Of a DNA stretch of 64,000 nucleotides, positions 26,470 to 33,802 are shown one piece after another (the first letter of the stretch is position 1; the number at the start of each line of letters is the position of its first letter). The DNA is taken from positions 3,014,032 through 3,078,031 of the forward strand of contig CANMKS010000001.1 in assembly GCA_947498645.1 (NCBI GenBank). The letters are read 5' to 3'. The translations under genes were made by a program, and so were the position numbers. Source of the stretch: an uncultured Paracoccaceae bacterium (GTDB lineage Bacteria > Pseudomonadota > Alphaproteobacteria > Rhodobacterales > Rhodobacteraceae). The notes beneath the pieces were generated by a model. That model searched no databases. It worked only from the letters and a program-made list of their open reading frames with translations, and was not told where the DNA came from.

Positions 26470-27431
26470 GCCTTGGGCTCCTCTTGGGTTGCCTCTGGCT
26501 CTTCCAAGTCGTCATCCTCGGGGATATCAAACAGGCTTTCGTCTTCGCCGATGATCCCTTCCGCACGGGCGGCGCGATCTTTCTTGCGTTCTACCGCTGC
26601 CACCAGATGGATCGACACCTCATAGAGACCGTAGACCACCACAAACAGAATGATCTGGGTGGTCACATCCGGCGGTGTGACCAATGCGGCCACGATCAGG
26701 ATGCCAACAACCGCGTATTTCCGCGTTCCGCGCAGACCGCGCGAACTGGCCAGTCCCGCAGAGCCCATAAGGGTCAGCAACACAGGCAATTGGAAACACA
26801 CCCCAAAGGCCACGATCATCTTGAGCGTGATATCCAGCGTTTCATTCACCTTGCCGTTAAAGACGATATCAACACCCTTGTCCGGCAGCGCCAGGCCATC
26901 CGCGGCCCCCGGCAACAGCTCTGATCCCGCTGGCGGTGGCAGCGCGTCGGCCATGATCGCGGAAACGAAGGATGGCAAATCCGCAAAACCCAGAAAGAAC
27001 GCCATCGCCAGCGGCACAACGACGTAATGCGCAAAGGCAGCACCAATGATGAACAGCACCGGCGAGGCAATGATGAACGGAAAAAACGCATTCTTTTCAT
27101 TGCGGTAAAGGCCCGGCGCCACAAAGCGCCACATCTGATAGGCAATGACCGGGAATGAGATCGTCAGACCACCCACAACGGAAATACGGATCAGGGTAAA
27201 GAAGTACTCTTGCGGAGCGGTATACTGCATGACCGGGTTGGGATTGCCCAGATTGCGCATCGTGCGCTCAATCGGTTGCAGCAGGAAATCCAGCAGCATC
27301 CCCCCGAAAGAGAAACAAATGATCATGCCAACCAGAAACGCCATGACCGAATAGATCAGCCGCGAGCGCAGCTCGCTCAGATGCTCCAGCAACGGGGCGG
27401 CGCTGTCTTCAATCTCGTCCTGGGGGCTCAT
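26466..27431 (-). CDS. tatC: Sec-independent protein translocase TatC
   Basis: TatC is the six-helix receptor that binds the twin-arginine signal. The N-terminal motif PLLEHLSELRSRLIYS and the segment FFTLIRISVVGG are typical. The 321 residues are longer than the E. coli protein (258), because of an insert after SFVSAIMADALP and a charged C-terminal tail; both occur in Rhodobacterales. It overlaps tatB by 4 bp (ATGA). Substrates here would include the Tat-type DUF1501 protein at 48838. Confidence 0.95.
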   Translation of the reverse strand: MSPQDEIEDSAAPLLEHLSELRSRLIYSVMAFLVGMIICFSFGGMLLDFLLQPIERTMRNLGNPNPVMQYTAPQEYFFTLIRISVVGGLTISFPVIAYQMWRFVAPGLYRNEKNAFFPFIIASPVLFIIGAAFAHYVVVPLAMAFFLGFADLPSFVSAIMADALPPPAGSELLPGAADGLALPDKGVDIVFNGKVNETLDITLKMIVAFGVCFQLPVLLTLMGSAGLASSRGLRGTRKYAVVGILIVAALVTPPDVTTQIILFVVVYGLYEVSIHLVAAVERKKDRAARAEGIIGEDESLFDIPEDDDLEEPEATQEEPKA

Positions 27432-27856
27432 TCCTTGGCCTCGGGTTTGGCCGCTTTGGCGGCCGCTGCGGCCTCAAAGGCGGCGTCTTCGGCTTCGCGG
27501 GCTTTACGCTCAATCGCGGCATCCGCCATGGCTTTGCTCATCTTTTCCTTGGCGGCCTGACGTTCCTCGGACAGGGCCTGCGTCGCGGGCCCTTTGGTCA
27601 TGCCCGTCGCTTCCTTGATCTTGTCAGTGCCGAATTTGGCCGGATTGCTGGCGGCGCGCAGGGTTTTGGACACATCCTTGACCCCGCTTTCATCCGCTGC
27701 CTGCTCCATTGCGCGCGAAAACTCACGCGCCATCATGCGCGCCTTGCCTGTGAACTGCCCAAGCTGCCGAAACAATCCGGGCAGATCCTTTGGGCCGATC
27801 ACAATCAGTGCCACGACACCGACGACCAGCATTTCGCTCCAACCAAGGCCAAACAT
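27428..27856 (-). CDS. tatB: Sec-independent protein translocase TatB
   Basis: This 142-residue TatB has one N-terminal membrane helix (MFGLGWSEMLVVGVVALIVIGP) with the family FGLGW and GPKDLPG motifs, an amphipathic helix, and a long Ala/Glu/Lys-rich tail. With TatC it forms the substrate receptor. It lies between tatA and tatC in the standard order. Confidence 0.94.
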   Translation of the reverse strand: MFGLGWSEMLVVGVVALIVIGPKDLPGLFRQLGQFTGKARMMAREFSRAMEQAADESGVKDVSKTLRAASNPAKFGTDKIKEATGMTKGPATQALSEERQAAKEKMSKAMADAAIERKAREAEDAAFEAAAAAKAAKPEAKE

Positions 27857-27887
27857 CAGGCGTGATCCTTCTTGTCAGGCAACCGGG

Positions 27888-28100
27888 TTATACTTTGTCT
27901 TTTTCTTCTTCGGGCGTGACGTCTTTCGCCTCTGCCATGCTGTCTTCGATCTCTTGCTTGCCGTCATCCACGCCCTTCTTGAACGCGGTGATGCCTTTGC
28001 CAACTTCACCCATCAGGCTGGAAATTTTGCCACGGCCAAACAGCACCAGCACGACGACAGCGATCAAAAGCAGGCCGGGAAGACCAATATTGTTGAGCAT
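27888..28100 (-). CDS. tatA: Sec-independent protein translocase TatA
   Basis: This 70-residue pore-forming protein has one membrane helix ([16 protein letters not shown]), a glycine hinge and an amphipathic helix ([18 protein letters not shown]). The start at 28100 is fixed by the family N-terminus and by GGAGAGAAAG; a longer frame upstream is not coding. It is the first gene of tatABC-DUF815. Confidence 0.95.
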   Translation of the reverse strand: MLNNIGLPGLLLIAVVVLVLFGRGKISSLMGEVGKGITAFKKGVDDGKQEIEDSMAEAKDVTPEEEKDKV

Positions 28101-28238
28101 CTTTCTCTCCTTGCGCGGGCCATCTGCCCACATTCGGTTTTCATTCCTAAGCTGACAAATAGGTGCGGTTTGCCAGCAAGGGAAGGTCAAATCGACTTCA
28201 AGCCTGCGGTTAAGCCCCTTTTTCACAAGGGTTTTCAT

Positions 28239-28280
28239 GTTTTTGTGACAAAAACTTGTCAGTTGCCAGAAAATTGACAA
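28239..28280. promoter_or_regulatory. candidate operators upstream of the WYL regulator
   Basis: A perfect 17-bp palindrome, GTTTTTGTGACAAAAAC (28239-28255), is followed at once by the spaced inverted repeat TTGTCA ... TGACAA (28256-28261 and 28275-28280). They lie 28-69 bp before the regulator start, in the divergent gap to tatA. Autoregulation by the WYL protein is inferred. Confidence 0.5.
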
Positions 28281-28307
28281 AACTGACCCGCAGAAAGAGG
28301 GAATCAC

Positions 28308-28964
28308 ATGCGCCGCGCCGACCGTCTGATGCAACTGGTCCAGATCCTGCGGGATGGCACCCTGCACCGCGCCCAGGATCTGGCCGAGGCCGCGCAGGTG
28401 TCCCTGCGCACGATTTATCGCGACATGGAAACGCTGGCCGCGTCCGGCGTGCCCATCGCCGGTGAACGCGGCATCGGTTACCGCGTCACCGCCGCCATCA
28501 CCCTGCCCCCGCTGAACCTGACCATGACCGAGATGGAGGCACTGCACATCGGGCTAAGCGCTGTCAGCCACAGCGATGACACCGAACTGTCCGCCGCCGC
28601 ACGTACGCTTTCGACAAAGATCGACGGCGTCATGCCCGAGGATCGCAGCCGCGCCCCCAGCGGCGGCTTTGCCATCTACCCTTTTGCCGATGCCGCGCGG
28701 GGGTTTCAGCATTTGCCCAGCCTGCGTCAGGCCGTGCGCACACGCCAAAAGCTGGAACTGCTGATGCAAAACGAAACGCGCACGGTGCGCCCGCTCCAGC
28801 TTGACTATTGGGGGCGGTTGTGGACCTGCGTTGTCTGGTGCGAGGCGCGCAGGGGTTTTGACGAGATCCGCGTCGATCAGATTGAAAGCCTGCGCATCCT
28901 GCCCAGTCTTTTTGTGGATGAGCCTGGAAAATCCTTACGCGATTTCAACCGGCTGAAGGGCTAA
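28308..28964 (+). CDS. HTH-WYL transcriptional regulator (YafY type)
   Basis: This 218-residue regulator has an N-terminal HTH ([33 protein letters not shown]) and a C-terminal WYL-like ligand domain in which the core reads [22 protein letters not shown]. YafY-type proteins repress or activate genes in response to small ligands, including nucleic-acid-related signals. It is divergent from tatA and convergent with the dioxygenase, whose stop overlaps by 4 bp. Target genes are unknown. Confidence 0.88.
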   Translation: MRRADRLMQLVQILRDGTLHRAQDLAEAAQVSLRTIYRDMETLAASGVPIAGERGIGYRVTAAITLPPLNLTMTEMEALHIGLSAVSHSDDTELSAAARTLSTKIDGVMPEDRSRAPSGGFAIYPFADAARGFQHLPSLRQAVRTRQKLELLMQNETRTVRPLQLDYWGRLWTCVVWCEARRGFDEIRVDQIESLRILPSLFVDEPGKSLRDFNRLKG

Positions 28965-29728
28965 AGCCATTCCGCCACATCCACCTGTGGGCGGAAATAG
29001 GCAATCATACGCATTTCACCAGGCGCACCCGCTGCCCAAGGGGCCACACCATGCAAAAGATGCCGGTCCAGCAGGATGGCCTGACCGGGCTTGGCCTGCA
29101 CCTCAACCCGCACGCAGCTGTCGAATACCTTGCGACGTGCCGTCTGATAGACCTCTGTGACATCCAGATCACCCCATCGCGCTGGCGGGATCCCCGCATA
29201 GGCCGTCGCAAAGGTCTCTCGCATCATCAGATGACTACCCGGCCAAACCACCAACGGACTGGCGGCAACATCATCCAAGGGCAATCCCAGAATAAAGCCA
29301 TGTGGTTCGCGCAGATGCCGTCGCTTGTCCGGCCCTTCCGGCAACAACCCGTCAACATGGGCGGCGTCACGAATGCGGCGATAGCGGTGTGCTGCGTCAC
29401 TCTCGCCTTGGTCCTGCTGGGGATACCCCGGAAACACGACGGAAAGCTGCGCACGATGCCACTGGGCGGGCGCTGTCACATGATCCTGGAACGGGCCCGC
29501 CAGAGGCACCCCTGCAATGCCACCATCCGGGGCATTGGGCAAAGCATCCACACCGACAAACCAGGTGCGACCATGCCGGAAATCGCCACCCTGTTTCAGC
29601 ACGGCGTTTCCTGCAACCTGTGCTGCCTCAGCCCAGGCAGCCACCTCAGGCGCATAGGGAAAAACGGCATAGCCGTCCTGTGCCAACCTTTGCCTGACGC
29701 GCACGCTAGGCCGCCAATCGCGTGACAT
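28961..29728 (-). CDS. Fe(II)/2-oxoglutarate dioxygenase (phytanoyl-CoA dioxygenase-like)
   Basis: This approximately 255-residue protein looks like a phytanoyl-CoA dioxygenase-type enzyme. The iron ligands are HVDG (His and Asp) and the distal His of LLHGVAPW, with an Arg in RMIAYFRP for 2-oxoglutarate. The substrate is unknown. The start is uncertain: the ATG at 29728 lies inside the 3' end of dusA, and another at 29767 would overlap it more. No strong Shine-Dalgarno is seen, so translation may be coupled to dusA. Confidence 0.7.
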   Translation of the reverse strand: MSRDWRPSVRVRQRLAQDGYAVFPYAPEVAAWAEAAQVAGNAVLKQGGDFRHGRTWFVGVDALPNAPDGGIAGVPLAGPFQDHVTAPAQWHRAQLSVVFPGYPQQDQGESDAAHRYRRIRDAAHVDGLLPEGPDKRRHLREPHGFILGLPLDDVAASPLVVWPGSHLMMRETFATAYAGIPPARWGDLDVTEVYQTARRKVFDSCVRVEVQAKPGQAILLDRHLLHGVAPWAAGAPGEMRMIAYFRPQVDVAEWL

Positions 29729-30701
29729 GCGCAAGCGCCGCCAATACCACCTCTGGGCCGGCACCATCTATATGTGCGTTCTCTGACAAATGCCGCCGCC
29801 ACCCGCGCGCGCCGGGGCGGCCCTGAAACAGGCCCAGCATGTGGCGCGTGATCTGGCCCAAGCGGCCGCCCCCCGCAATGTGATCGGCGATGTAGGGCAG
29901 CATCAGATGCACAACGTCTTCGGCGCTGCGGCCCATCGGATCACCAAAGATGCGCGCATCCGCGTCCAATAGGATCGCACTGGGCGTATGATAGGCCGCG
30001 CGTCCGATCATCACACCATCCATACCTTTGGCCAGGAACGCCTCTGCCTGATCGAGCGATTCAATGCCGCCATTGATAGAAAGATGAAGATGAGGGAACA
30101 AGCCCTTCATCTGCAACACTAAATCGTAATCCAAAGGTGGCACATCGCGGTTTTCTTTCGGGCTCAAGCCCTGCAACCACGCCTTGCGGGCGTGGACTGA
30201 AAACCGATCCACCCCTGCGGCAGAAACACGCGACAGAAAGTCCGGCAAAACGGCCTGCGGATCCTGATCGTCCACACCAATGCGGCATTTCACAGTGACC
30301 GGCACATCAACCGCCGCACGCATCGCCGCAACACATTCGGCGACCACTGCGGGAGTCTCCATCAACACCGCGCCAAAGCTGCCAGACTGCACGCGGTCCG
30401 ACGGGCAGCCACAGTTAAGATTGATCTCAACATAACCGTAGCCTTCGGCGATCCGGGCGGCCTCGGCCAGTTGGGCCGGATCAGAGCCACCAAGCTGCAA
30501 GGCGACCGGGTGCTCGGCCGCATCGAAGCCCAGCAAACGATCCCGATCCCCATGAACGATGGCCGGTGCGGTCACCATCTCGGTGTAAAGCAACGCATGC
30601 CGCGACATCAAACGGTGCAGATACCGGCAATGGCGGTCGGTCCAGTCCATCATAGGCGCAACGGATAAACGCGCTGCTGTGGTGGCTGCGTTGTTGGGCA
30701 T
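29706..30701 (-). CDS. dusA: tRNA dihydrouridine synthase A
   Basis: DusA reduces U20/U20a of tRNA to dihydrouridine with FMN and NADPH. The sequence opens RLSVAPMMDWTDRHCRYLHRL, contains LNCGCPSDRVQSG with the catalytic Cys, the substrate region VTVKCRIGVDD, and FMN contacts near SINGGI. The ATG at 30701 has AGGAGA; a frame extending to 30761 is less likely. The dusA 5' end is a known integration target of temperate elements, but none is present here. Confidence 0.93.
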   Translation of the reverse strand: MPNNAATTAARLSVAPMMDWTDRHCRYLHRLMSRHALLYTEMVTAPAIVHGDRDRLLGFDAAEHPVALQLGGSDPAQLAEAARIAEGYGYVEINLNCGCPSDRVQSGSFGAVLMETPAVVAECVAAMRAAVDVPVTVKCRIGVDDQDPQAVLPDFLSRVSAAGVDRFSVHARKAWLQGLSPKENRDVPPLDYDLVLQMKGLFPHLHLSINGGIESLDQAEAFLAKGMDGVMIGRAAYHTPSAILLDADARIFGDPMGRSAEDVVHLMLPYIADHIAGGGRLGQITRHMLGLFQGRPGARGWRRHLSENAHIDGAGPEVVLAALAHVTRLAA

Positions 30702-30903
30702 TCTTGGGTCTCCTGTGGTCCGCGATCCGGTCTTCGGGGCCATGTTGGACACATACTGCACATAAATTGCGGCAGTCCAGCCCCCTGGGGTGCGAAGGCA
30801 GGTGAATGAAGGCCATAAGCTGGCTCCGCAACTGGATCACGCAATCTTTGTCAGGGTTCCGTATTGGCGAAACCTTGGAAGATCCGTCGCCAAGGTGCGA
30901 GCA

Positions 30904-30925
30904 TTACTTGCAAAATTACAAGTAA
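30904..30925. promoter_or_regulatory. inverted repeat upstream of dusA
   Basis: Perfect 7-bp arms TTACTTG and CAAGTAA are spaced by CAAAATTA in a locally AT-rich stretch, about 200 bp before dusA and just after the end of the broken small gene. It has the shape of a dimeric regulator site. The rest of the 289-bp region between 30702 and 30990 shows no gene. Confidence 0.4.
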
Positions 30926-30990
30926 ACCATTGAAAATACGTACTTATTTGTGAAGTCCCTCCTTTGATGCCTGCAAGAAAAGGATTGCTA

Positions 30991-31174
30991 TTATGTATCG
31001 GCGGAAAGTGCCCTGATCTCGGACTTCACGATGGCCTGATCCTCTTCACGCACCACCCCCGACAGATCCTTGAGCAGTGACAGCGCGTGGTCCAGCACCA
31101 TTGCATCCGGTTTGATGTATTGCCGACCGTGCTATTTCACGCAGTTGATCGGTAAGTATCTGAACCGGCTCCAA
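30991..31174 (-). pseudogene. broken small ORF with a one-base frameshift
   Basis: On the minus strand, AAGGGGA and a TTG at 31174 open a frame reading EPVQILTDQLREIA. It continues only in the +1 frame as GRQYIKPDAMVLDHALSLL, then VREEDQAIVKSEIRALS, and stops at 30991. The stretch is 184 nt, one more than a whole number of codons. Both parts are helix-like and coding in character. I read it as a roughly 60-residue gene broken by one extra base. It could be a sequencing error, a programmed shift, or chance. Confidence 0.35.
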
Positions 31175-31318
31175 AACGACGTCCCCTTATTTGCTGTCAC
31201 CATCAACGCGCGGACAGCCAAAAAGTTCACGACAGAATGAGAGACCTGCAGACCGGATCAAAACGCCCACTGGGTTTGCTGCATCAAGTGAATGGGCAAA
31301 TGCGGGGGCAGATTGAAA

Positions 31319-31341
31319 AAGCAGGCCATTCCGGCCTGCTT
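31319..31341 (-). terminator. intrinsic terminator after the entericidin-like gene
   Basis: Perfect arms AAGCAGGCC and GGCCTGCTT enclose ATTCC. On the minus strand the stem runs into a T-tract, complementary to the A-run at 31316-31320, 24 bp past the stop at 31365. It ends the lipoprotein transcript. Confidence 0.85.
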
Positions 31342-31364
31342 CTTTAGTGCTGAAAACCGATTGG

Positions 31365-31508
31365 TTAAAGGTCCGCTTGAACCTCGCGGCTTTCCTCTGA
31401 AATAGCGTCACCCGCGTTTGAAATGTCCTGCCCCGCGCCCTGCACAGTCTCACATGCAGAAAGGATGATTGAAGTCAGAAGCAGAGCGGTGATTTTTGTA
31501 AAAGACAT
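31365..31508 (-). CDS. entericidin A/B family lipoprotein
   Basis: This 47-residue lipoprotein has a signal peptide with lipobox LSAC followed by ETVQGAGQDISNAGDAI, the core of the entericidin family. Entericidins are small cell-envelope lipoproteins, stress-linked in E. coli. The ATG at 31508 has a strong GGAGGA; the longer frame to 31553 is not needed. A terminator follows, and a 24-residue membrane peptide gene lies 48 bp upstream on the same strand. Confidence 0.88.
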   Translation of the reverse strand: MSFTKITALLLTSIILSACETVQGAGQDISNAGDAISEESREVQADL

Positions 31509-31556
31509 GGTTTGTCCTCCATTGGATTTGAATGCGTTCACCGGTTTTGACAACGA

Positions 31557-31631
31557 TCAGGCCAGCCCGAGAAAAGACAGAACGGCGATGACGACGACGA
31601 TCAGGCCGACGATATAGATGATGCGGTTCAT
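31557..31631 (-). CDS. 24-residue membrane peptide
   Basis: A very short gene reads MNRIIYIVGL, then IVVVIAVLSFLGLA and a stop. It is one membrane helix with a basic N-terminus. AAAGGAGAG lies 5 nt before the ATG, which is as good as any start in the window. It lies upstream of the entericidin-like gene and is probably co-transcribed. Similar tiny one-helix peptides are common but poorly annotated in Rhodobacterales; the function is unknown. Confidence 0.6.
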   Translation of the reverse strand: MNRIIYIVGLIVVVIAVLSFLGLA

Positions 31632-31910
31632 TGAACTCTCCTTTGAAACTGTCGCGTGCCGCCTTACCTGGCAAACGCTCTATGACCACACCAACGCGGC
31701 GGCGGGGCAATTCGTTCCCTACGTAAATTCTCAAGCGTGGGTGCCCGTCACAACACCGTCGAATTAGGCTGATCTGATCGCCGGGTAGTCACGCCAACGG
31801 CACCAGATCATTTTGCCTGTGACAACGGTGGTGACGGTCAAAATTGCGTGGCTTCCGCAAGGGTTGCGGACACCTGATCGGTGCGGCTTGGCCGCTCTGC
31901 ACGACTTGTT

Positions 31911-31938
31911 TTGACTACGTACGACTGCCGGGTATACT
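31911..31938 (+). promoter_or_regulatory. sigma-70-like promoter before the UbiA cassette
   Basis: TTGACT (31911-31916) and TATACT (31933-31938) are spaced by 16 bp, a near-consensus pair, about 62 bp before the TTG start at 32007. This lies in a 375-bp gene-free stretch (31632-32006) in which I see no other ORF or RNA. Confidence 0.6.
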
Positions 31939-32006
31939 TCATAAGCGACGCCGCTATAAAAGCAGTATATACGTTTGTTTTAGTAAAGATTTTTTTGGAG
32001 CACCAA

Positions 32007-33431
32007 TTGGCAGATGAAGCGAAAATACTCGTTGTAGATCTCGACGGAACCCTTCTTCAGAGTGATATGCTTCATGAAAATTTCTGGTCAGCATTTGCCA
32101 GTGATTGGCGAACACCATTCATAGCGTTGCGGGCGCTTTTGCAAAAGGGACGCGCAGGTCTCAAGGCACGTCTTGCACAGATGAAGCGCCCTGAAATCAG
32201 CATATTGCCATACAACGAAGAGGTACTTGCCTTCGTCAGAAACTGGCAGGCGGATGGTGGGCAGGTTATTCTGGCCACCGGCACCAACGAGGTGCTTGCG
32301 AATGAAATCGCTGCCCATTTGGGCGTATTTGACGATGTGTTTGGCTCTGATGGCACCACCAATCTGACAGGAAAACCCAAAGCTGAACTGCTCAGCGCGC
32401 GTTATGAGGCCGGTGCATTTGCTTACATGGGCGACTCTGCGGCCGATCTTCCGGTCTGGGCCATGGCGCAAAAAGCGATCACCGTGAACGTGTCGCCTGC
32501 CCTCAGCAAAAGGGCCGGAAAGGTGGCGGAGCATGTTGAAAACCTTGGGGCACGCCCTCGTCTTGGATGGGCTCATCTGAAAGCACTGCGGCCCCACCAG
32601 TGGCTGAAGAACATCTTGATTTTTCTGCCAATGTTCGTGGCACATCAACTTGACATAGTGACCTTTACGGCGACACTTCTGGGCTTTATCGCGTTCAGCC
32701 TCGTCGCGTCAGGTGTTTATGTGCTCAACGACCTGCTGGATTTGTCAGTTGACCGGGCACATCCCCGCAAGCGTTCGCGCCCCTTCGCCTCTGGCGCTGT
32801 GCCAATCGCCCATGGTGGCATCATGGCGATGGGTCTTTGCGGCGCGGGGTTGCTGTTTGCACTGATCGTGGGCCCGGTCTTTGCTGCCGTTTTGTGTGTC
32901 TATTTCATACTGACAACAGCTTATTCCTTGTGGCTCAAGCGGTTGGTACTGATCGACATCTGTGTGCTTGCGGGGCTTTATACGGTGCGCATTGTTGCAG
33001 GTGGTGCCGCGACAGGCATTATGCTGTCCGAATGGCTGCTGGCTTTGTCGATGTTCTTCTTTCTGTCGCTTGCAGCGGTAAAGCGGCAGGCAGAACTTGT
33101 GGATGCCAAAGCCGGGTCAAGTGCCTATGGCAGGGACTACCGGGCCGAGGATTTGCCCTTCGTTTCCATGGTAGCACTTTCCGCTGGTATGGTGTCGGTC
33201 CTGATCACGGCGCTTTACATAAATTCTGATGCGGTGCAGCTGCTCTACAAGACACCTGAAACATTGTGGGTCATCTGTGTCGTGCTGCTGTACTGGCTTA
33301 TGCGTGCGGTCTTGATCGCCCATCGCGGCGAAATGCACGACGACCCTGTTGTCTTTGCCGCCAAGGACAAAGTCAGCCATGTCTGTGCGGCAGTTATCTT
33401 TGCAGCGGCCGTCATTGGCAATTTGGTATAG
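32007..33431 (+). CDS. HAD phosphatase-UbiA prenyltransferase fusion
   Basis: This 474-residue protein fuses an N-terminal HAD phosphatase to a UbiA-type membrane prenyltransferase. The HAD motif is VVDLDGTLL (Asp11 and Asp13), with MGDSAADLPVW as motif IV. The UbiA domain starts near LKALRPHQWLKN and has the NDLLDLSVDRAHPRKRSRP motif that binds Mg-diphosphate. The same pairing occurs in decaprenyl-phosphate phosphoribosyltransferase routes, where UbiA transfers phosphoribose to a lipid carrier and a phosphatase removes the 5-phosphate. The TTG start has GGAG at good spacing; the ATG at 31881 lies upstream of the likely promoter. It leads a three-gene cassette. Confidence 0.85.
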   Translation: MADEAKILVVDLDGTLLQSDMLHENFWSAFASDWRTPFIALRALLQKGRAGLKARLAQMKRPEISILPYNEEVLAFVRNWQADGGQVILATGTNEVLANEIAAHLGVFDDVFGSDGTTNLTGKPKAELLSARYEAGAFAYMGDSAADLPVWAMAQKAITVNVSPALSKRAGKVAEHVENLGARPRLGWAHLKALRPHQWLKNILIFLPMFVAHQLDIVTFTATLLGFIAFSLVASGVYVLNDLLDLSVDRAHPRKRSRPFASGAVPIAHGGIMAMGLCGAGLLFALIVGPVFAAVLCVYFILTTAYSLWLKRLVLIDICVLAGLYTVRIVAGGAATGIMLSEWLLALSMFFFLSLAAVKRQAELVDAKAGSSAYGRDYRAEDLPFVSMVALSAGMVSVLITALYINSDAVQLLYKTPETLWVICVVLLYWLMRAVLIAHRGEMHDDPVVFAAKDKVSHVCAAVIFAAAVIGNLV

Positions 33432-33442
33432 GAGACGCCCGG

Positions 33443-33802
33443 ATGATCAAAGGCTTTGCCTTTCTGATTGTGGCTGTTGTCGCAAACCTCGTCACCAACT
33501 TCAGCCTGAAGGCGGCAGTGCGTTCACTGGATACAAGCTCTGTCGGGTCAGTGGTCCTCGGATTGCTAAGCTCGCCCTGGGCATGGATTGGCGGGCTCAG
33601 CGGGTTTGTGCTTCTCGGCTCTTTCATGGCGGCAATCCGGCTCCTGCCGCTAAGTGTTGCCTATCCGGTTCTCACAGCCATCGCCATTGTTGTGATGGCC
33701 GGAATGGAATGGTGGTTTCAGGGTGTCCACATAGGGGTCTGGAAGGGTGTCGGCCTTGTTATGGTGATCGTCGGGATCACTTTGGTATCCGCAAATGTCT
33801 GA
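33443..33802 (+). CDS. SMR/EamA-like small transporter
   Basis: This 119-residue protein has four predicted membrane helices and resembles EmrE/ArnE-type SMR proteins: NFSLKAAV after the first helix, MAAIRLLPLSVAYPVLTAIA as the second core, and MVIVGITLVSANV at the end. The ArnE/F pair flips undecaprenyl-linked aminoarabinose. Its place between a lipid-linked sugar synthase and a GT-C enzyme suggests a flippase. GGAG precedes the ATG at 33443, and it overlaps the next gene by 8 bp. Confidence 0.8.
   Translation: MIKGFAFLIVAVVANLVTNFSLKAAVRSLDTSSVGSVVLGLLSSPWAWIGGLSGFVLLGSFMAAIRLLPLSVAYPVLTAIAIVVMAGMEWWFQGVHIGVWKGVGLVMVIVGITLVSANV

Noticed and set aside
29706..31364. Possible integrated element at the dusA 5' end
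   Set aside because: dusA is a known integration site, but I see no integrase, no direct repeat of the dusA start, and no phage-like genes.
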